A stretch of DNA of 64,000 nucleotides from JACCZX01 sp963824935 (GTDB taxonomy: Bacteria > Pseudomonadota > Gammaproteobacteria > Burkholderiales > Burkholderiaceae_F): positions 1 to 64,000 of the forward strand of contig CAWGRF010000030.1 of assembly GCA_963824935.1 (NCBI GenBank), read 5' to 3'. Shown in pieces: positions 18,386 to 30,011 of the stretch (within the stretch, counting starts at the first letter, position 1; the number at the start of each line of letters is the position of its first letter). The notes under the pieces were generated by a model. It saw only the letters and a list, made by a program, of their open reading frames with translations. It had not been told where the DNA came from and made no database searches. The translations under genes were made by a program, and so were the position numbers.

Positions 18386-20590
18386 ATGGGTGAGCACATC
18401 GACGATCGCTTGAAGTCGCTGCGCGATGCAATCGATGCGGTCGATGCGCGCTTGCTTGCGCTTTTGAACGAACGCGCTCGGCTTGCGGTCGATGTGGGGC
18501 AAGTCAAGCACGATGCCGGCGCACCAGTACTTCGGCCCGAACGCGAAGCCGAGATTTTGCAGCGCGCTATCGCGTTGAACCCCGGACCTCTGTCGCAGGA
18601 TCAGATCACTAACATTCTGCGCGAGGTGATCTCCGCGTGTCGCGCGCTCGAGCGGCCATTGACGGTGGCGTACCTCGGACCCGAAGGAACGTTCTCTGAA
18701 ATGGCGATGCAGCGGCAGTTCGGGTCCAGCGTCACCGGATTGCCGTGCGCGACGCTCGACGAAGTGTTTCGCGCGACCGAGTCAGGCGGCGCCGATCTCG
18801 CGATCGTGCCGCTCGAAAATTCCTCGGAAGGCGCGGTCAGCCGCACGCTCGACTTGCTGCTCGCGACCCCGCTCAGGATGTTGGCCGAAGTGTCGGTTCC
18901 GGTGCAGCACCACTTGCTGACCGCGAGCGGTTCGATGGACGGAGTGACGCGCGTGTGTGCGCACGCGCAGGCGCTGGCACAGTGCGCGGGCTGGCTTAAC
19001 CAACATTGGCCGGCGCTCGAACGGCAGGCGGTTGCGAGCAACGGCGAAGCGGCACGCATTGCATCTGAAGATCCGACCGCTGCCGCTATTGCGGGCGCGC
19101 CGGCAGCGCGCCGCTACAACGTTCAAACCGTCGCCGCGCAGATTCAAGACGACGCGCACAATCGAACGCGTTTCGCGGTGCTGGGCGCGCCGGCGCAACC
19201 ATCGGCGCCGACCGCACGCGACAAGACGTCGCTGATTCTCTCGGTGCCCAACAAAGCCGGGGCCGTGTTTCATATGCTGTCACCCCTGGCTGCGCATGGA
19301 GTATCGATGACGCGCTTCGAATCGCGGCCGGCACGCGTGGGCACGTGGGAGTACTACTTCTACGTGGATATCGAAGGGCATGCTGCGCAGGCGAATGTCG
19401 CTACCGCGCTTGCCGAATTGCAGCGTGCATGCGCGTTTTACAAGTGCCTCGGCTCGTATCCTGCCGAGCAAGACGGAAGCGCGATGAATGTGATCGCGGC
19501 GCCTTCGCATGTGCGCGCCATCGCGCCTTATCAGGCCGGCAAGCCAATCGAAGAACTGGCGCGCGAGTTTGGACTCGATCCGACGACGATCGTCAAGCTG
19601 GCATCGAACGAGAATCCGCGCGGTATGCCGGCGTCCGCAAAACGTGCAATGGCCGAGGTCGTTAGCGACCTCGGCCGCTATCCCGATTCAAATGGCTTCG
19701 CGCTGAAGTCGGCGCTGGCAGCGACGTTCGATGTGCCGACCGACTGGCTGACGCTCGGCAACGGCAGTAACGACATTCTCGAACTCGCGGCGGCTGCGCT
19801 GCTCACCCCTGATCGCAGCTGCGTGTATGCGCAGCATTCGTTCGTGGTGTATGCGCTGGCAACGCAGGCGCGCGGTGCGCGTGCGATCGTCGCACGTGCC
19901 AAGAATCTAGGCCACGATCTTGACGCGATGCTGTCGGCCATCGCAAGCGACACGACGCTGCTCTATATAGCCAATCCGAACAATCCGACCGGAACGCACT
20001 TGCGCGCCGAGGAGCTCGAAGACTTTCTGGCGCGCACTCCATCACGGGTCGTCGTTGTGATCGACGAGGCCTACAACGAGTATCTGCCGCCCGAGCGGCG
20101 TTTCGACAGTGTTCGATGGGTGCGCAAGTACTCCAACGTGCTGCTCGCGCGCACATTCTCAAAGGCTTATGGGCTGGCAGGTCTGCGCGTCGGCTATGCG
20201 ATTGCGCAGCCGGAGCTGACCGATCTGCTGAACCGCGTGCGGCAGCCGTTCAACGTCAACGCAGTCGCGCAAGGCGCGGCGGTGGCCGCTCTGAATGATC
20301 GCGCGTTTGTCGAGCAGAGCTATCAGTTGAACGAGCGCGGCATGCAGCAACTCGTTGCGGCCTTTCGCGCACTAAAACTCGAGTTCGTACCAAGCTATGG
20401 AAACTTTGTGTTATTCAAGGTTGGCCCGGCTGAACGTGTCTATCAGGAACTGCTAAAGCGCGGCGTCATCGTGCGGCCGGTCGGCAACTACGAACTCCCG
20501 GAATGGCTGCGCGTGACCGTGGGATTGCCCGAGGAAAATGCGCAATTCCTCGACGCGTTGCCGCCGGCGCTTGCGGTCGCACGCGCATGA
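18386..20590 (+). CDS. pheA-hisC: Chorismate mutase/prephenate dehydratase in apparent fusion with a HisC-like aminotransferase
   Basis: Two complete enzymes in one frame. Part 1 (18386 to about 19483) is the P-protein: chorismate mutase (LRDAIDAVDARLLALLNERA), prephenate dehydratase (VAYLGPEGTFSEMA, VPLENSSEGAVS, HNRTRFAVLG) and an ACT domain (GAVFHMLSPLAAHGVSMTRF). Part 2, from ATG 19484 (MNVIAAPSHV), is a histidinol-phosphate-type class I/II aminotransferase with PLP-Lys in ARTFSKAYGLAGLRVGY and KLASNENPRG. At the junction the +1 frame ends PSKTEAR with a TGA overlapping the ATG. A single indel would therefore turn two overlapping genes into this fusion, so I treat the fusion as unproven. 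The start at 18386 is preferred over GTG 18365. Role: phenylalanine/tyrosine pathway. Confidence 0.9.
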   Translation: MGEHIDDRLKSLRDAIDAVDARLLALLNERARLAVDVGQVKHDAGAPVLRPEREAEILQRAIALNPGPLSQDQITNILREVISACRALERPLTVAYLGPEGTFSEMAMQRQFGSSVTGLPCATLDEVFRATESGGADLAIVPLENSSEGAVSRTLDLLLATPLRMLAEVSVPVQHHLLTASGSMDGVTRVCAHAQALAQCAGWLNQHWPALERQAVASNGEAARIASEDPTAAAIAGAPAARRYNVQTVAAQIQDDAHNRTRFAVLGAPAQPSAPTARDKTSLILSVPNKAGAVFHMLSPLAAHGVSMTRFESRPARVGTWEYYFYVDIEGHAAQANVATALAELQRACAFYKCLGSYPAEQDGSAMNVIAAPSHVRAIAPYQAGKPIEELAREFGLDPTTIVKLASNENPRGMPASAKRAMAEVVSDLGRYPDSNGFALKSALAATFDVPTDWLTLGNGSNDILELAAAALLTPDRSCVYAQHSFVVYALATQARGARAIVARAKNLGHDLDAMLSAIASDTTLLYIANPNNPTGTHLRAEELEDFLARTPSRVVVVIDEAYNEYLPPERRFDSVRWVRKYSNVLLARTFSKAYGLAGLRVGYAIAQPELTDLLNRVRQPFNVNAVAQGAAVAALNDRAFVEQSYQLNERGMQQLVAAFRALKLEFVPSYGNFVLFKVGPAERVYQELLKRGVIVRPVGNYELPEWLRVTVGLPEENAQFLDALPPALAVARA

Positions 20591-21446
20591 GGCTGGCGCT
20601 GATCGGTGTTGGGCTGATCGGCGGATCATTTGCGCGCGCTGTCAGAGCCGCAGGCAGGTTTGATCACATCGTCGGGTTTGACTCACGCCGGAGGCAATGC
20701 GGCGAGCGGTCGAACTCGGCGTCATCGACGACGGCGGCTCGGCGTCGCGAACGCGGTCAATGACGCGCATCTCGTGATGGTCGCCATACCGGTCGGCTCG
20801 ATTCGCGGAGTTTTGCGCGAAATCGCTGCGCACGTATCGAGTGCGGCGATCATCACCGATGTAGGAAGCGTCAAAGGCAGTGTGGTCGAAGGCGCACGCT
20901 ACGAGCTCGGCGAGGCATTCGCGCGCTTCGTGCCGGGCCATCCGATCGCGGGACGCGAACACTCGGGGGTCGAATATGCCGATGCCGCATTGTTTCACGA
21001 CAAGTTGTTCATGTCTACGCCGGTTGCGCAAACCAATGCCGAGGCACTGGAACGTGTGGAAGCGCTTTGGCACGAGGTCGGTTGTCGCGTCGAGCGCATG
21101 ACACCTGAAGAGCACGACAGCGTGTTTGCGGCAGTAAGCCATTTGCCGCATCTACTTGCGTTTGCGCTGGTCGCGCAGATCGCCGCGCAACCCGACGCAG
21201 AGCGAAAGTTTGCAATGGCCGGCGCCGGGTTTCGCGACTTCACGCGCATCGCGGCGTCGAGTCCCGGTGATGTGGAGCGATATCTGCATTGCGAATCGCA
21301 CTGCGCTCGAAGCCGAACTTCGCGAACACCGCACTCTGCTCGAAGGGCTACAGCGTGCCATCGACGAGAATGACACTGAAACACTACAGCACGTCTTTTC
21401 GCGAGCTGCCGCTGCACGGCGCGCCAAGTTGGTGAGTCTCAAATGA
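20587..21446 (+). CDS. tyrA: Prephenate dehydrogenase, frame-broken
   Basis: About 286 residues across four frame segments. The ATG at 20587 overlaps the hisC stop. The Rossmann start is LALIGVGLIGGSFARAV; after a shift near 20690, MRRAVELGVIDDGGSASR; after another near 20752, VNDAHLVMVAIPVGSIRGVL, DVGSVKGSVVEGA and VPGHPIAGREHSGVEYADA; after a last shift near 21290, RTALEAELREHRTLLEGLQRAI. It oxidatively decarboxylates prephenate to 4-hydroxyphenylpyruvate with NAD(P)+. All family motifs survive in order, so sequencing indels are much likelier than gene decay. Confidence 0.88.
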
Positions 21447-21525
21447 AATGGACTTGCCGCTCTAATTTGATCGAAGCGGTTTTAGCATCGTGTGTAAGCT
21501 AGCGAAATCCTCAGGGAAGTTTCCG

Positions 21526-22035
21526 TGGCTCTAGCTAGATGGGTCGCAGTGGTGATGTTGGCCGCATCTGGCTGATGAGCCTGCGACTCGCAGAGGTCGG
21601 CCCTACGAGGACCTGCGGTTGGCGCGTCTGACCGAAGGGAAGTCGACCGAGCAGGACGTGCGCAAGCTCTTCGGCGAACCGAGCGCGGTGCGGGACATCG
21701 CCGGTGGCAAGGGCTGATCTATCCGCTCGGTCCCGAAGGTCCGCACACGCTGTTGATCAAGATCGATGCCAAAAACAAGTATCAAGGGCGAGAAGACTTG
21801 CTTACGCGTGACAATTTCGCTCGGGTCACGTCGGGAATGAAGGAGCTCGAAGTTCTGGTGATGCTCGGTCGACCGACGCGCGCCGAGAGGTATCCGCTGC
21901 AAGCAACAGTCGTCTTGGGAATGGCGATTTCTCGATGGCGGCGAAACACGTGTCTTCGTCGCGACCTTCGATGCGAGCGGCATCGTGGTCGGCTCGGCAA
22001 TCGAGGAAGATCCACGCCGGTTCGGCGGTCGATGA
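21526..22035 (+). CDS. BamE/SmpA-like small protein, heavily frame-broken
   Basis: A coding stretch visible only by joining frames. GTG 21526 with AGGGAAG upstream opens a hydrophobic leader (ALARWVAVVMLAASG). After a shift comes YEDLRLARLTEGKSTEQDV and RKLFGEPSAVRDIAGGKG; then LIYPLGPEGPHTLLIKID and DNFARVTSGMKELEVLVMLG (RPTRAERYPLQ); then WEWRFLDGGETRVFVATFDA and a TGA at 22033. Two repeats of the pattern 'G-x3-EDV-x2-LG-x-P' resemble BamE/SmpA-OmlA repeats of outer-membrane lipoproteins. The lipobox Cys is lost in the break. At least three indels are needed. Family call tentative. Confidence 0.5.
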
Positions 22036-22242
22036 ACGATAGCTAATGCGATCGGATTAGCGCCTGCGGTCCACCGATCAATCGAAGTTGCCCGCGCACA
22101 ATCCCTTTTCATCCGTTCAGCGCAGCGTGTCGCTGCGTGCTACATCGGCGCATCCGCTCGTCGCGGAAGAGATTCCACTGGGCGGTATCAACGCGCTTTG
22201 TCCGTTGCGTCTGGATAAGCTTCGTCGCCAGGAGGGTTGTCA

Positions 22243-22866
22243 ATGCGTTCGCGTGGCTTCACTTTGGTCGAAATGCTGGTGGTCATGACGATCAGTGCGA
22301 TTCTGATCGCCGCCGCCGTGCCGTCGTTTCAATGGATGGTGGCGCGCAATCGCATTTCGGATGCGACGAACCTGCTCCTTTCCAACATTGAGTTCGCTGC
22401 GCCTGGAGGCTGCACGGCGCGGCAGCACCGTCGCGATTTGCCGCACGCTTGATCCAAACGCGCCGGTCGCCGCCCTTGCTTGCAGCAGCGCTGCGACGGC
22501 AACGGTCGACGGCAATGACTGGGCCGTCGGTTGGATCGTATTTGAGAAAGTCGAGCCCAACGCCGACGAGGCCAATTTCGAAGTCAACGACCGCGTCATT
22601 TTTCGCCAGCAGGCGTTCGGCGGCCGTGCGCGCGTGATGATTCATTCGAACATCGGCGGGGCCGAACGCTTGGCATATCCCCTCGCGGTACCGGCGGCTT
22701 CATCGGCTCGGGTCAGTTTGCCATCGCCTATGGTCAACCGTTTACCCCCGTTGTGGCAACGCGTGCGCTGACAGCTTTGGCTTTGGATGGAGGCGCGCGT
22801 TGTATTCCGATGAGCCTGCTCGGCTCCTTACGCGTTACCCGCCCTTCCGGCGGTGTCTGCCCGTGA
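22243..22866 (+). CDS. fimT: Type IV pilus minor pilin / pseudopilin FimT/GspH
   Basis: About 207 residues. ATG 22243 follows AGGAGGG. Short leader MRSRG, then the prepilin motif with cleavage before FTLVEMLVVMTISAIL. A break near 22395 separates the N-terminal helix from the GspH-type body (RLEAARRGSTVAICRTL, WAVGWIVFEK). A second break near 22685 restores GTGGFIGSGQFAIAYG and TRPSGGVCP before TGA 22864. First gene of the minor-pilin cluster; it primes type IV pilus assembly in the inner membrane. Confidence 0.85.
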
Positions 22867-22871
22867 ACAAC

Positions 22872-23430
22872 ATGAACAGTCACCATAAATCTCGCCGGGT
22901 ACAAGCCGGCCTTTCGATGCTCGAGGTCCTCGTTTCGCTGACGATTGTTGCGTTCGGCGTTCTCGGTCTGCTGGGTCTTCAGGCGCGCGCACTTAGCTTT
23001 CAGAAAGACTCGTTTGACCGCCGCACTGCCGCCGAAATGGTCGCGCAGTTAGCAGAACGCATCCGCGCGAATCACATGGGCCTGGTGAATGGAGATTACG
23101 ACAGCGCCGTTGCACCCTTGTATCACTTGCATCCCACGACGCCGACTCCGCATCGCTTACTCGTCGTGCGGAACCGGCTGCTCCGCAAATGATGCGGCGT
23201 TTCGTGATTGGACTCAGTGGATCGCCGAGTTCCGACGACGCACTGCTGGCTCTGCGGCATTTCTAGAGTGGGATCCTGCAGATGCCCGGTCGGTGCGGGT
23301 CTCGGTTGCATGGCCTGAACCGCAAAACGCTGATGGGATGGACTTGGTGGTGTGCGACGCCATCAGGATACGAATAGGCACCACGATTCCCGCCAACTAT
23401 CGATGCTACGAGGCAGCCGTTTTTCCTTGA
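22872..23430 (+). CDS. pilV: Type IV pilus modification/minor pilin PilV
   Basis: About 185 residues. Start ATG 22872 (MNSHHKSR); the alternative GTG at 22863 overlaps the fimT stop. The prepilin motif is QAGLSMLEVLVSLTIVAFGV followed by LLGLQARAL, the PilV signature. A frame break near 23150 joins HPTTPTPHR to SSCGTGCSANDAAFRDWTQW and the C-terminal DLVVCDAIRI. Minor pilin of the PilVWXY1E set. Confidence 0.85.
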
Positions 23431-23434
23431 CATT

Positions 23435-24455
23435 ATGAAAACTTCCATCCGCATGCGATTTCTGCAGCAAGGTCGCACGCTCATTGAACTGATCATCGCG
23501 ATGACGATCGGTCTGGTGATCGTCATCGGCGTGTCTTCGCTGTACATATCATCGAGCGGAATCTCGCGCACGGCGAATCAGGTGTCGACCACCGAACAGG
23601 CCGGTCAGCTCGCGATGCTGCTGATCGGCGAGCTCTTTGAAGCTATCCGCGTACGGCGAAATTCTCGGCTCGGACTACGCGGCGCAGGGTCAGACGCTGA
23701 TGGACGGGCCGCATCTCCGAGGCTGTACCGGAAGTACGTTTGCAGACGCGTTCCCGGCTTACGTTGCGCCACCGACTCCGCTACCCGCACCTGACTTTAG
23801 CTGCACGGGAGCTTCAGCTGGAGACGCGTTGTACATACGGTATCAGTCACGACCGGTGGTCGCTGCGATGGATGCCGCCGCAGCTGACCGGATCAACCTC
23901 ACGGATTGCGCTGGAAGCACCAACAATCAGAATCAGATACTTGAGTCAGCCACTTTCCGAGCCGGGCGCGGCTGGCAGCGCAACATTGTGACTAATGTGT
24001 TCTCCCTTGATCCGATTACACGCGAGCTGCGGTGCCAAGGTTACGGCGGTGGCGGAGCTCAACCGTTGCTGCGAGACGTGGCCGAGTTCAAAGTGTTTTA
24101 CCGCTTTGACGACGCGGCGCGCGCCGCAGGCGCGAACGGCGTTACCAATGCCGCACCATTCGGCGGCTCCATTCGCGACGCTGCCTATATCAAGACGCTC
24201 GAAGGCGGCGTGATCGACCCCTGGAACTATGTCGTAGCTATTCTGGTTTGCCTGACCATTACCACCGACGAGCAGGGCACGGGCGCGACGACTGTCAATA
24301 CCCGAGCATCGCGTTGCCCGAACGACGCAGGTGAAGCTGAAACCGGTCTGGATCTCTTCACTTCCACTTCCGACGGCCGTATTCGCCGCACGTTTTCACA
24401 AGTGTTCACCGTGCGCGCCCGGGCAACTCCTTCCCCGTCATTACTTGGCCCATGA
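23435..24455 (+). CDS. pilW: Type IV pilus minor pilin PilW
   Basis: About 340 residues. Prepilin motif QQGRTLIELIIAMTIGLV, then SSLYISSSGISRTANQVS. A break near 23635 leads to MKLSAYGEILGSDYAAQG and a cysteine-containing body (HLRGCTGSTFADAF, DFSCTGASAGDALYIRY) with a PilW-type end (RRTFSQVFTVRAR). Its stop overlaps the pilX start by 4 bases (ATGA), so the two are coupled. Confidence 0.87.
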
Positions 24456-25039
24456 ACAAGTCCGTTTACTCCGCTTTGTCTGGCTCTCATTGCCGGCCAG
24501 CGCGCCGCATGATCGGCGTGGTGTTGCCCGTCGTTCCGGTGGTGCTGACCGTATTGACCGGGCTCGTGGTAACCCAGATCCGCCGCAATACGGTTGACGA
24601 GCGGCTTGCGGCCAATACGAGGGAGACGATTCAGTTGGATAGCGCGGTGCAGACTGTTCTTCGTTGGTGCGAGGCGGTCGTCACGACCAGGCCGCAAAAT
24701 GTTCGCACCGTGGCTTTGGAGCCACCCAACCAACCACCAGCGTGGGACCGGAACCATGCGAACTGGAACCCGGGTCTCACTTCTTTCGAGTTCACAGGTT
24801 CGGCGACGCAACTCGGACTGCCGAACACGAACACCCTACCTTCGTGCGTGATCGAGGAAGCGACATGCGAGCTGTTGCCTCCGATCTCACCGACCGGGCA
24901 GATCGCCACAGCCTGCGGCGGCATTGATCCGCGCTGGCGCAAGTTCCGCATTACCGCCCGCGTTTCGATGCCCGCGCCGGATATGGGCGGCACACGCCGT
25001 ATGTTCGCGCAGAGCGAAGTGCGTCTGTTCATCGATTAA
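24452..25039 (+). CDS. pilX: Type IV pilus minor pilin PilX
   Basis: 195 residues, frame open throughout. The N-terminal hydrophobic helix RMIGVVLPVVPVVLTVLTGL followed by TVDERLAANTRETIQLDSAV matches the PilX N-terminal pattern (usually ...VVLTLLG...EERMAGN...). The C-terminal half has three cysteines (LPSCVIEEATCELL, ATACGGID). The canonical Gly/Phe cleavage context is less clear than in its neighbours, perhaps because of a local indel. Confidence 0.75.
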   Translation: MNKSVYSALSGSHCRPARRMIGVVLPVVPVVLTVLTGLVVTQIRRNTVDERLAANTRETIQLDSAVQTVLRWCEAVVTTRPQNVRTVALEPPNQPPAWDRNHANWNPGLTSFEFTGSATQLGLPNTNTLPSCVIEEATCELLPPISPTGQIATACGGIDPRWRKFRITARVSMPAPDMGGTRRMFAQSEVRLFID

Positions 25040-25066
25040 TCAAAGCAAGCTCCCGGAGACCCGGAA

Positions 25067-28000
25067 ATGGATAACCCCACCTCGCATTCAAGTGAACCCG
25101 GCGCCGGCGAGCGGCCGGTCTGGATGCGTACCCTTGCGCTGTCGGTGATCTGGCTGCTCGTCCTGCAGCCAGCTGTTTCGACCGCACAGCTGGCCCAGTC
25201 ACCGATGTTTACCGTCACCTCGGCGCCGCCGAACGTCATGCTGATGTTTGATGACTCGGCGTCGATGAACCGTCTGGATTTGAATCCGCCCGCGGCGTAC
25301 AACAATCCGTTTACGACTGGCGGAGGCACCGATTACCCGCCGCTCGTAAAGTTGAACACGCCAGGCTATTTCAATATCAGCGGCATCGGCTACTACTGCC
25401 CGGGGCGCCCCCCCTGCCTATTGCGATGGCCGTTGGCAATTCAGCCGCGACGAAGTACTGACGCGCTCAGCGGCGTTCAATCCGCTGGCCTACAACCCCG
25501 CGATTGAATACAAGCCGTGGAATAACAACGGAGCCCGATTGCCCAATTCGGCAATTGGCGGAACCGGGGGAGTAGCGTCGGGTGCGCTGACCGAATGGGA
25601 GTCCCGCGCCGCCTTCCGCCGTCGATGGCGCCCGGCTATCCAAAGGTGAGTAGTTATACATCGGGGCAGGGCGTCATTGCGCGGGCGGCGAACTGCGTTC
25701 CTTTACCACTCCAACTCCCGGAGTCCGTCACCTACGCCGGTCTGCCCGAAGGAGGAGCGGCCTCATACATCATCATCACAGGCGGCTCCGCGTCGGGCGA
25801 TGACCTGTTCACGAACAATATTTCATTTGATAGTCCCGACTGCACGCAGGACCCCACCACCTACACCTATTCCTGGTTCTGCCCGGCAGGATCTGGGAGC
25901 TCGATAAGTGCTGCTCTCGACACCTGCGATGCTTCAACTTTGGGCATGCCTTCGACTTCCGGGCGTTGCTGCAATCTGGATCCGGGCCCTCCGCTTCCTA
26001 ATTTCGCGGTGCCGGCTTTTATCCAGGCCTACTTTTCGAATGTGCCCTGGCGGCCCGCCGCCGAGCATGACTCCGCCGGCCGACGCTGACTCGCCCACCT
26101 GTCTCTCGATTGTGTCAACCGGTGGTTTGCAATCCTATTTGGATGATCCGTGCACGGCTGCCGTCGACCCCCCTCCCGTCCCGCGCGCGTGCGGCCCGGG
26201 GGACCCGCCCGGTGCCGAGGAGTGCTTTACAGACCCGCCAAACATCCCGGGGACCTGCACGACCTACTACAACCATCAGTGGCGCTGCAACTACACGCAT
26301 ACTACCTACAGCTACAACTACACCTGCCCGGTCGGAACCGACACTGCGAAGATGTGCCGCCGCACGGCGAACCCAGCGACCTGCAGCGGTGCCGGCGGGA
26401 CCCCGACGTCAGGCGGCAACGCACGCTACGTCTCCGGCAACTGGACGCCTGCTCGCTACCTCGTGTACGACGGCCCGGCGGCACGGACGTCGGCCGACAT
26501 CCGCGAGATGGACAACTACCGGATGATCATGATCGACCGCTCATTTGGCTGGAACGGCACAACTCAAGTGCCGAGCGGAAACAACCCTTCGAATGCGGTG
26601 GGCAAGTACTACGTTGTTGATGCGGTTACCGGTCTGCCGGCCGTGGTGGGCTCCCCCAGACCGGACTGCCCGGCCACGCAGGTCGATGCTTTCGGCCGAT
26701 ATTGCACGTTTGCACAAGAGGCGCAGAACTACGCCAACTGGTTCACGTACTACCGTAGCCGTCTTTTTGCGGCTGTCGGCGTGATGGCGGAGGTTGCCTC
26801 CGGCATGACAGGGCCGGAACAGTTCATGCGCATGGGTTATGGGCGTATCAACTATTTCCCCAACATGCGCAATAACTGGAACGTCGCGGATTTCGGCGAT
26901 CGCAATCCCGGTTCATTGCCGGCGATTGACCCACCCGCCGCGAGCAACGTCGGGGGTGTCGAGCGCGGGGTGCGTCCGTTTACTGTTAACGACCCGCCGC
27001 TCTCTGCAACACCAAATCCTGCGCGGCAAAACGTCTTCGACTGGCTGTTCTCGATCAACGGTTTGGGACCCACGCCGAATCGCGAAGCACTGCACGCAGC
27101 GGGTCTCTACTTCACGAGAACCGATTCCAAAGGTCCGTGGGGTGCATTTCCGGGAAGCGGCAACGAGTCGCCTTTAGACCACTTGTGGTGCCGCCGCAAT
27201 TACACACTGCTGGCAACCGATGGCGAGTGGACGCGGCTGGCGTCATCGCAGCCAAGACTCGAATGACCACCGTTGGTAAGTACGCGCAGTCCGTTGAGCC
27301 CGGGTTCGCATACCGTGTCGAAATCGATGAGTGTAGATCGGCCCCTGATCGATGATGGAATTGACCGCGACACCGGCCTCGACCTGCCCGACTATCAGTA
27401 CCTGCGGACCAGCGAGCTGGCAATCTACGGGGGCAGCGGGTCTCAGGACCAGACGCTGACCGACGTCTTGCACTATTACTGGACGCACGACATGCGCCCT
27501 GATTTGCAAGATTCGCTCAAGAAGACAACCCGTAACCGGGCGTTCTGGCAGCACATGTCGGCGTTCATCGTCGGTTATGGCGTCATTGCGTCAATGGACG
27601 ACCCGTTGCGGGTGCCGGCTTTGCGCACGGATTTTGATACGCAAACCAGCATTCCCTGGCCGACGGTGGGCCTCGAGGATTGCCGCCAGCTGGACGACAA
27701 TGCCGACGACGATGCGATCACCGGGGGGACTTGCTCGCACACCGTAACTCCTTCAGGCAACCGTATTAACGACACTTTGCGTGGCGCGCTCACCAGTGGT
27801 GGCGATTTCTTCTCGGCCACGTCACCCGCAGCGCTGAGATCTGCGCTTGAAAATGTATTTCGGGCGATTGGTTCGGACAATGCGGCGGGAACGTCGCCGG
27901 GACTCTCGAGCTCGACGGTAGGTGCCGGCAACCTGATTATTCAGAGCGGTTTCTTCACCAACACCTGGGATGGCTACGTCAAGGCGTACGATCAACAGGC

Positions 28001-30011
28001 GCTGCTGGCTGAATTGAGCTGCACCGTAGCGCCGTGTACGGCGGCTCCTGAGTTGTGGACTGCCAACTTCGATACACCTGCGACACGGCCGATTTTCACT
28101 TCGACCGCGATCAACAGTCCGACCGCGTTCAAATGGGTGGGCGGCATTAGCACGACACAGCAGACTGCTATCGGGTCGTCAGACGTGCTGGATTACCTGC
28201 GCGGTGACCAGACCAACGAGATTCGCTTCAATGGGCCGTACCGGGACCGAATTACCAGCATTCTGGGTGACGTGGTCGCTTCGACGCCGGTGTATTCGAA
28301 AGCGACCGATCACGGGTACACGCGGACGCCAGAGGCGTCACGCGTGGTGCCGTTCACAACTGTGGCGATCCAGGGCAGCACGAAATACCCGGCGCACCTG
28401 ACTTACAAGCGAGGGACAGGAAGCCCGGCGCGAGCACCGATCGCGATGTTCGGTGCCAATGACGGCATGTTTCATGTGCTGGACGCGAGGGTGGGGGTGC
28501 CAGGGAGCAGCGGCAAGGAGATTTTCGCCTACGTCCCGCGCTCGTTGTATTCCACCCTGAACCAGCTCGCGTCCCCTGCCTACTCGCACCGGTTCTACGT
28601 AGACGGCCCGATGATTGAAAGCGACATTTTCGACGGCACCAACTGGAAGACGATCGCGATCGGAACGACAGGGGCGGGCGCTGCCGGCATCTTTGCGATT
28701 GATGTCACGGATCCGGTGAATACCGGGACCGGCGTCACAAACATGGGCGCAAGCAACGTGAAGTGGGACATTGTTCCGTCCGAGCACGCGAGTGCGGCGG
28801 TGCAAAACGATCTCGGCAACGTGTTGCAGCCTGGCATCGTGGGCAGCATCAGGGATAACTCCGCGGCGAACGGAGTGGGACGCTGGGTTTACATCGTTGG
28901 CAACGGCTATGAGAGCGTCAGCCACCAAGCCACGCTCTTTGTGTTCGACGCGTTTGACGGCAGCCTGGTGAAGGCGATACCGACTGGCGTCGGCAGTGCG
29001 ACTCCTGCAAGCATGCACAACGGCCTCGGTGGAATCACACCTGTGTACGACGGAAACCGCAACATCATTGCTGTCTACGGCGGTGACAAGCTCGGCAACT
29101 TGTGGAAGTTCGATTTCACTTCGCCCTATAAGGATGAAAGCGGCACATTCCCGGACAGGGGATGGAAGATCTTCAATCGGGTCGGCGCCTCGCCGGGCAC
29201 GCCTGTACCGTTGTTCACCGCACACGACGGTATTCCGCCGGCAGTCGGCGCTCCGCAACCCATCACGGCTGCTCCGCGCATCACGCCACACGGCCTCTCA
29301 GGTATCCACGTCGGATTTGGCACCGGCAAGCTTTTTGAACCGGGCGATCAAATCAGCGTGCAGCAGCAGGCGGTCTACGTCGTGTGGGACAAGGGGCAGT
29401 TGCCGACGATTCCGAAGGCAAGCATGCAAGGTATCCGGATGCAGGACGTTACTTTCGCTGGCGAAATCTTCAGGCAGCTAAACTCCACGGACCTCGCCGC
29501 GTACGACTGGACCAACGAGGGGTTTTACGTCCACCTAAATGCAGGTGGGACTCCGGACGGCGAGCGCATCCTGTCGGCGGGGATCTTGGATGCGGGTGCT
29601 CTCACATTCACGTCGTTTGCACAGCAAAGCGCTGGTACCGATCTGTGTACACCGGGCGGAACATCACACGTCTACCGCTTTAACTTGATCGGCGGGCTGG
29701 GTGAAGCAGGCTTTTTAGGCGTCACCGGCCCCGTGGTCGCCAAACGGATTCAGCCTGGGCTGGTTAGCGCCGCGCCGCCGGTTTACGACCCCATTGATGC
29801 GACGCCAGGTTTCATCGATAGCATGTCCGCTGCCGATGTGAAAACTATGCTCGCCAATCCGAAGTACAGGCAGTCGGGAGGTCGCGCAGAGCGGCAGGGG
29901 GCAACCGGAACCTGCGCACACGTTGGATTGAAAGTTGACGGGACGGTGGCGCGCATCCCCACAGCCTGCGCGCACTTGGTGCCCCTACGCACATGGCGGC
30001 CGGTGCGATGA
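25067..30011 (+). CDS. pilY1: PilY1-type pilus tip adhesin / assembly factor, frame-broken
   Basis: About 1,640 residues spread over at least five frame segments (breaks near 25405, 25600, 26050 and 27265). The signal-type hydrophobic segment TLALSVIWLLVLQPAVSTAQ precedes a von Willebrand A-like start NVMLMFDDSASMN with the MIDAS pattern DxSxS. A cysteine-rich middle (TCTTYYNHQWRCNYTHTTYS) precedes the conserved PilY1 beta-propeller: YLRGDQTNEIRFNGPYRDR, ILGDVVASTPVYSKAT, APIAMFGANDGMFHVLDA, IAVYGGDKLGNLWKFDFT. PilY1 sits at pilus tips and governs extension and adhesion. The Ca-binding loop expected before the GNLWKFD motif appears as YDGNRNIIA, without the full DxDxDG spacing. The stop overlaps the pilE start. 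Confidence 0.9.
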
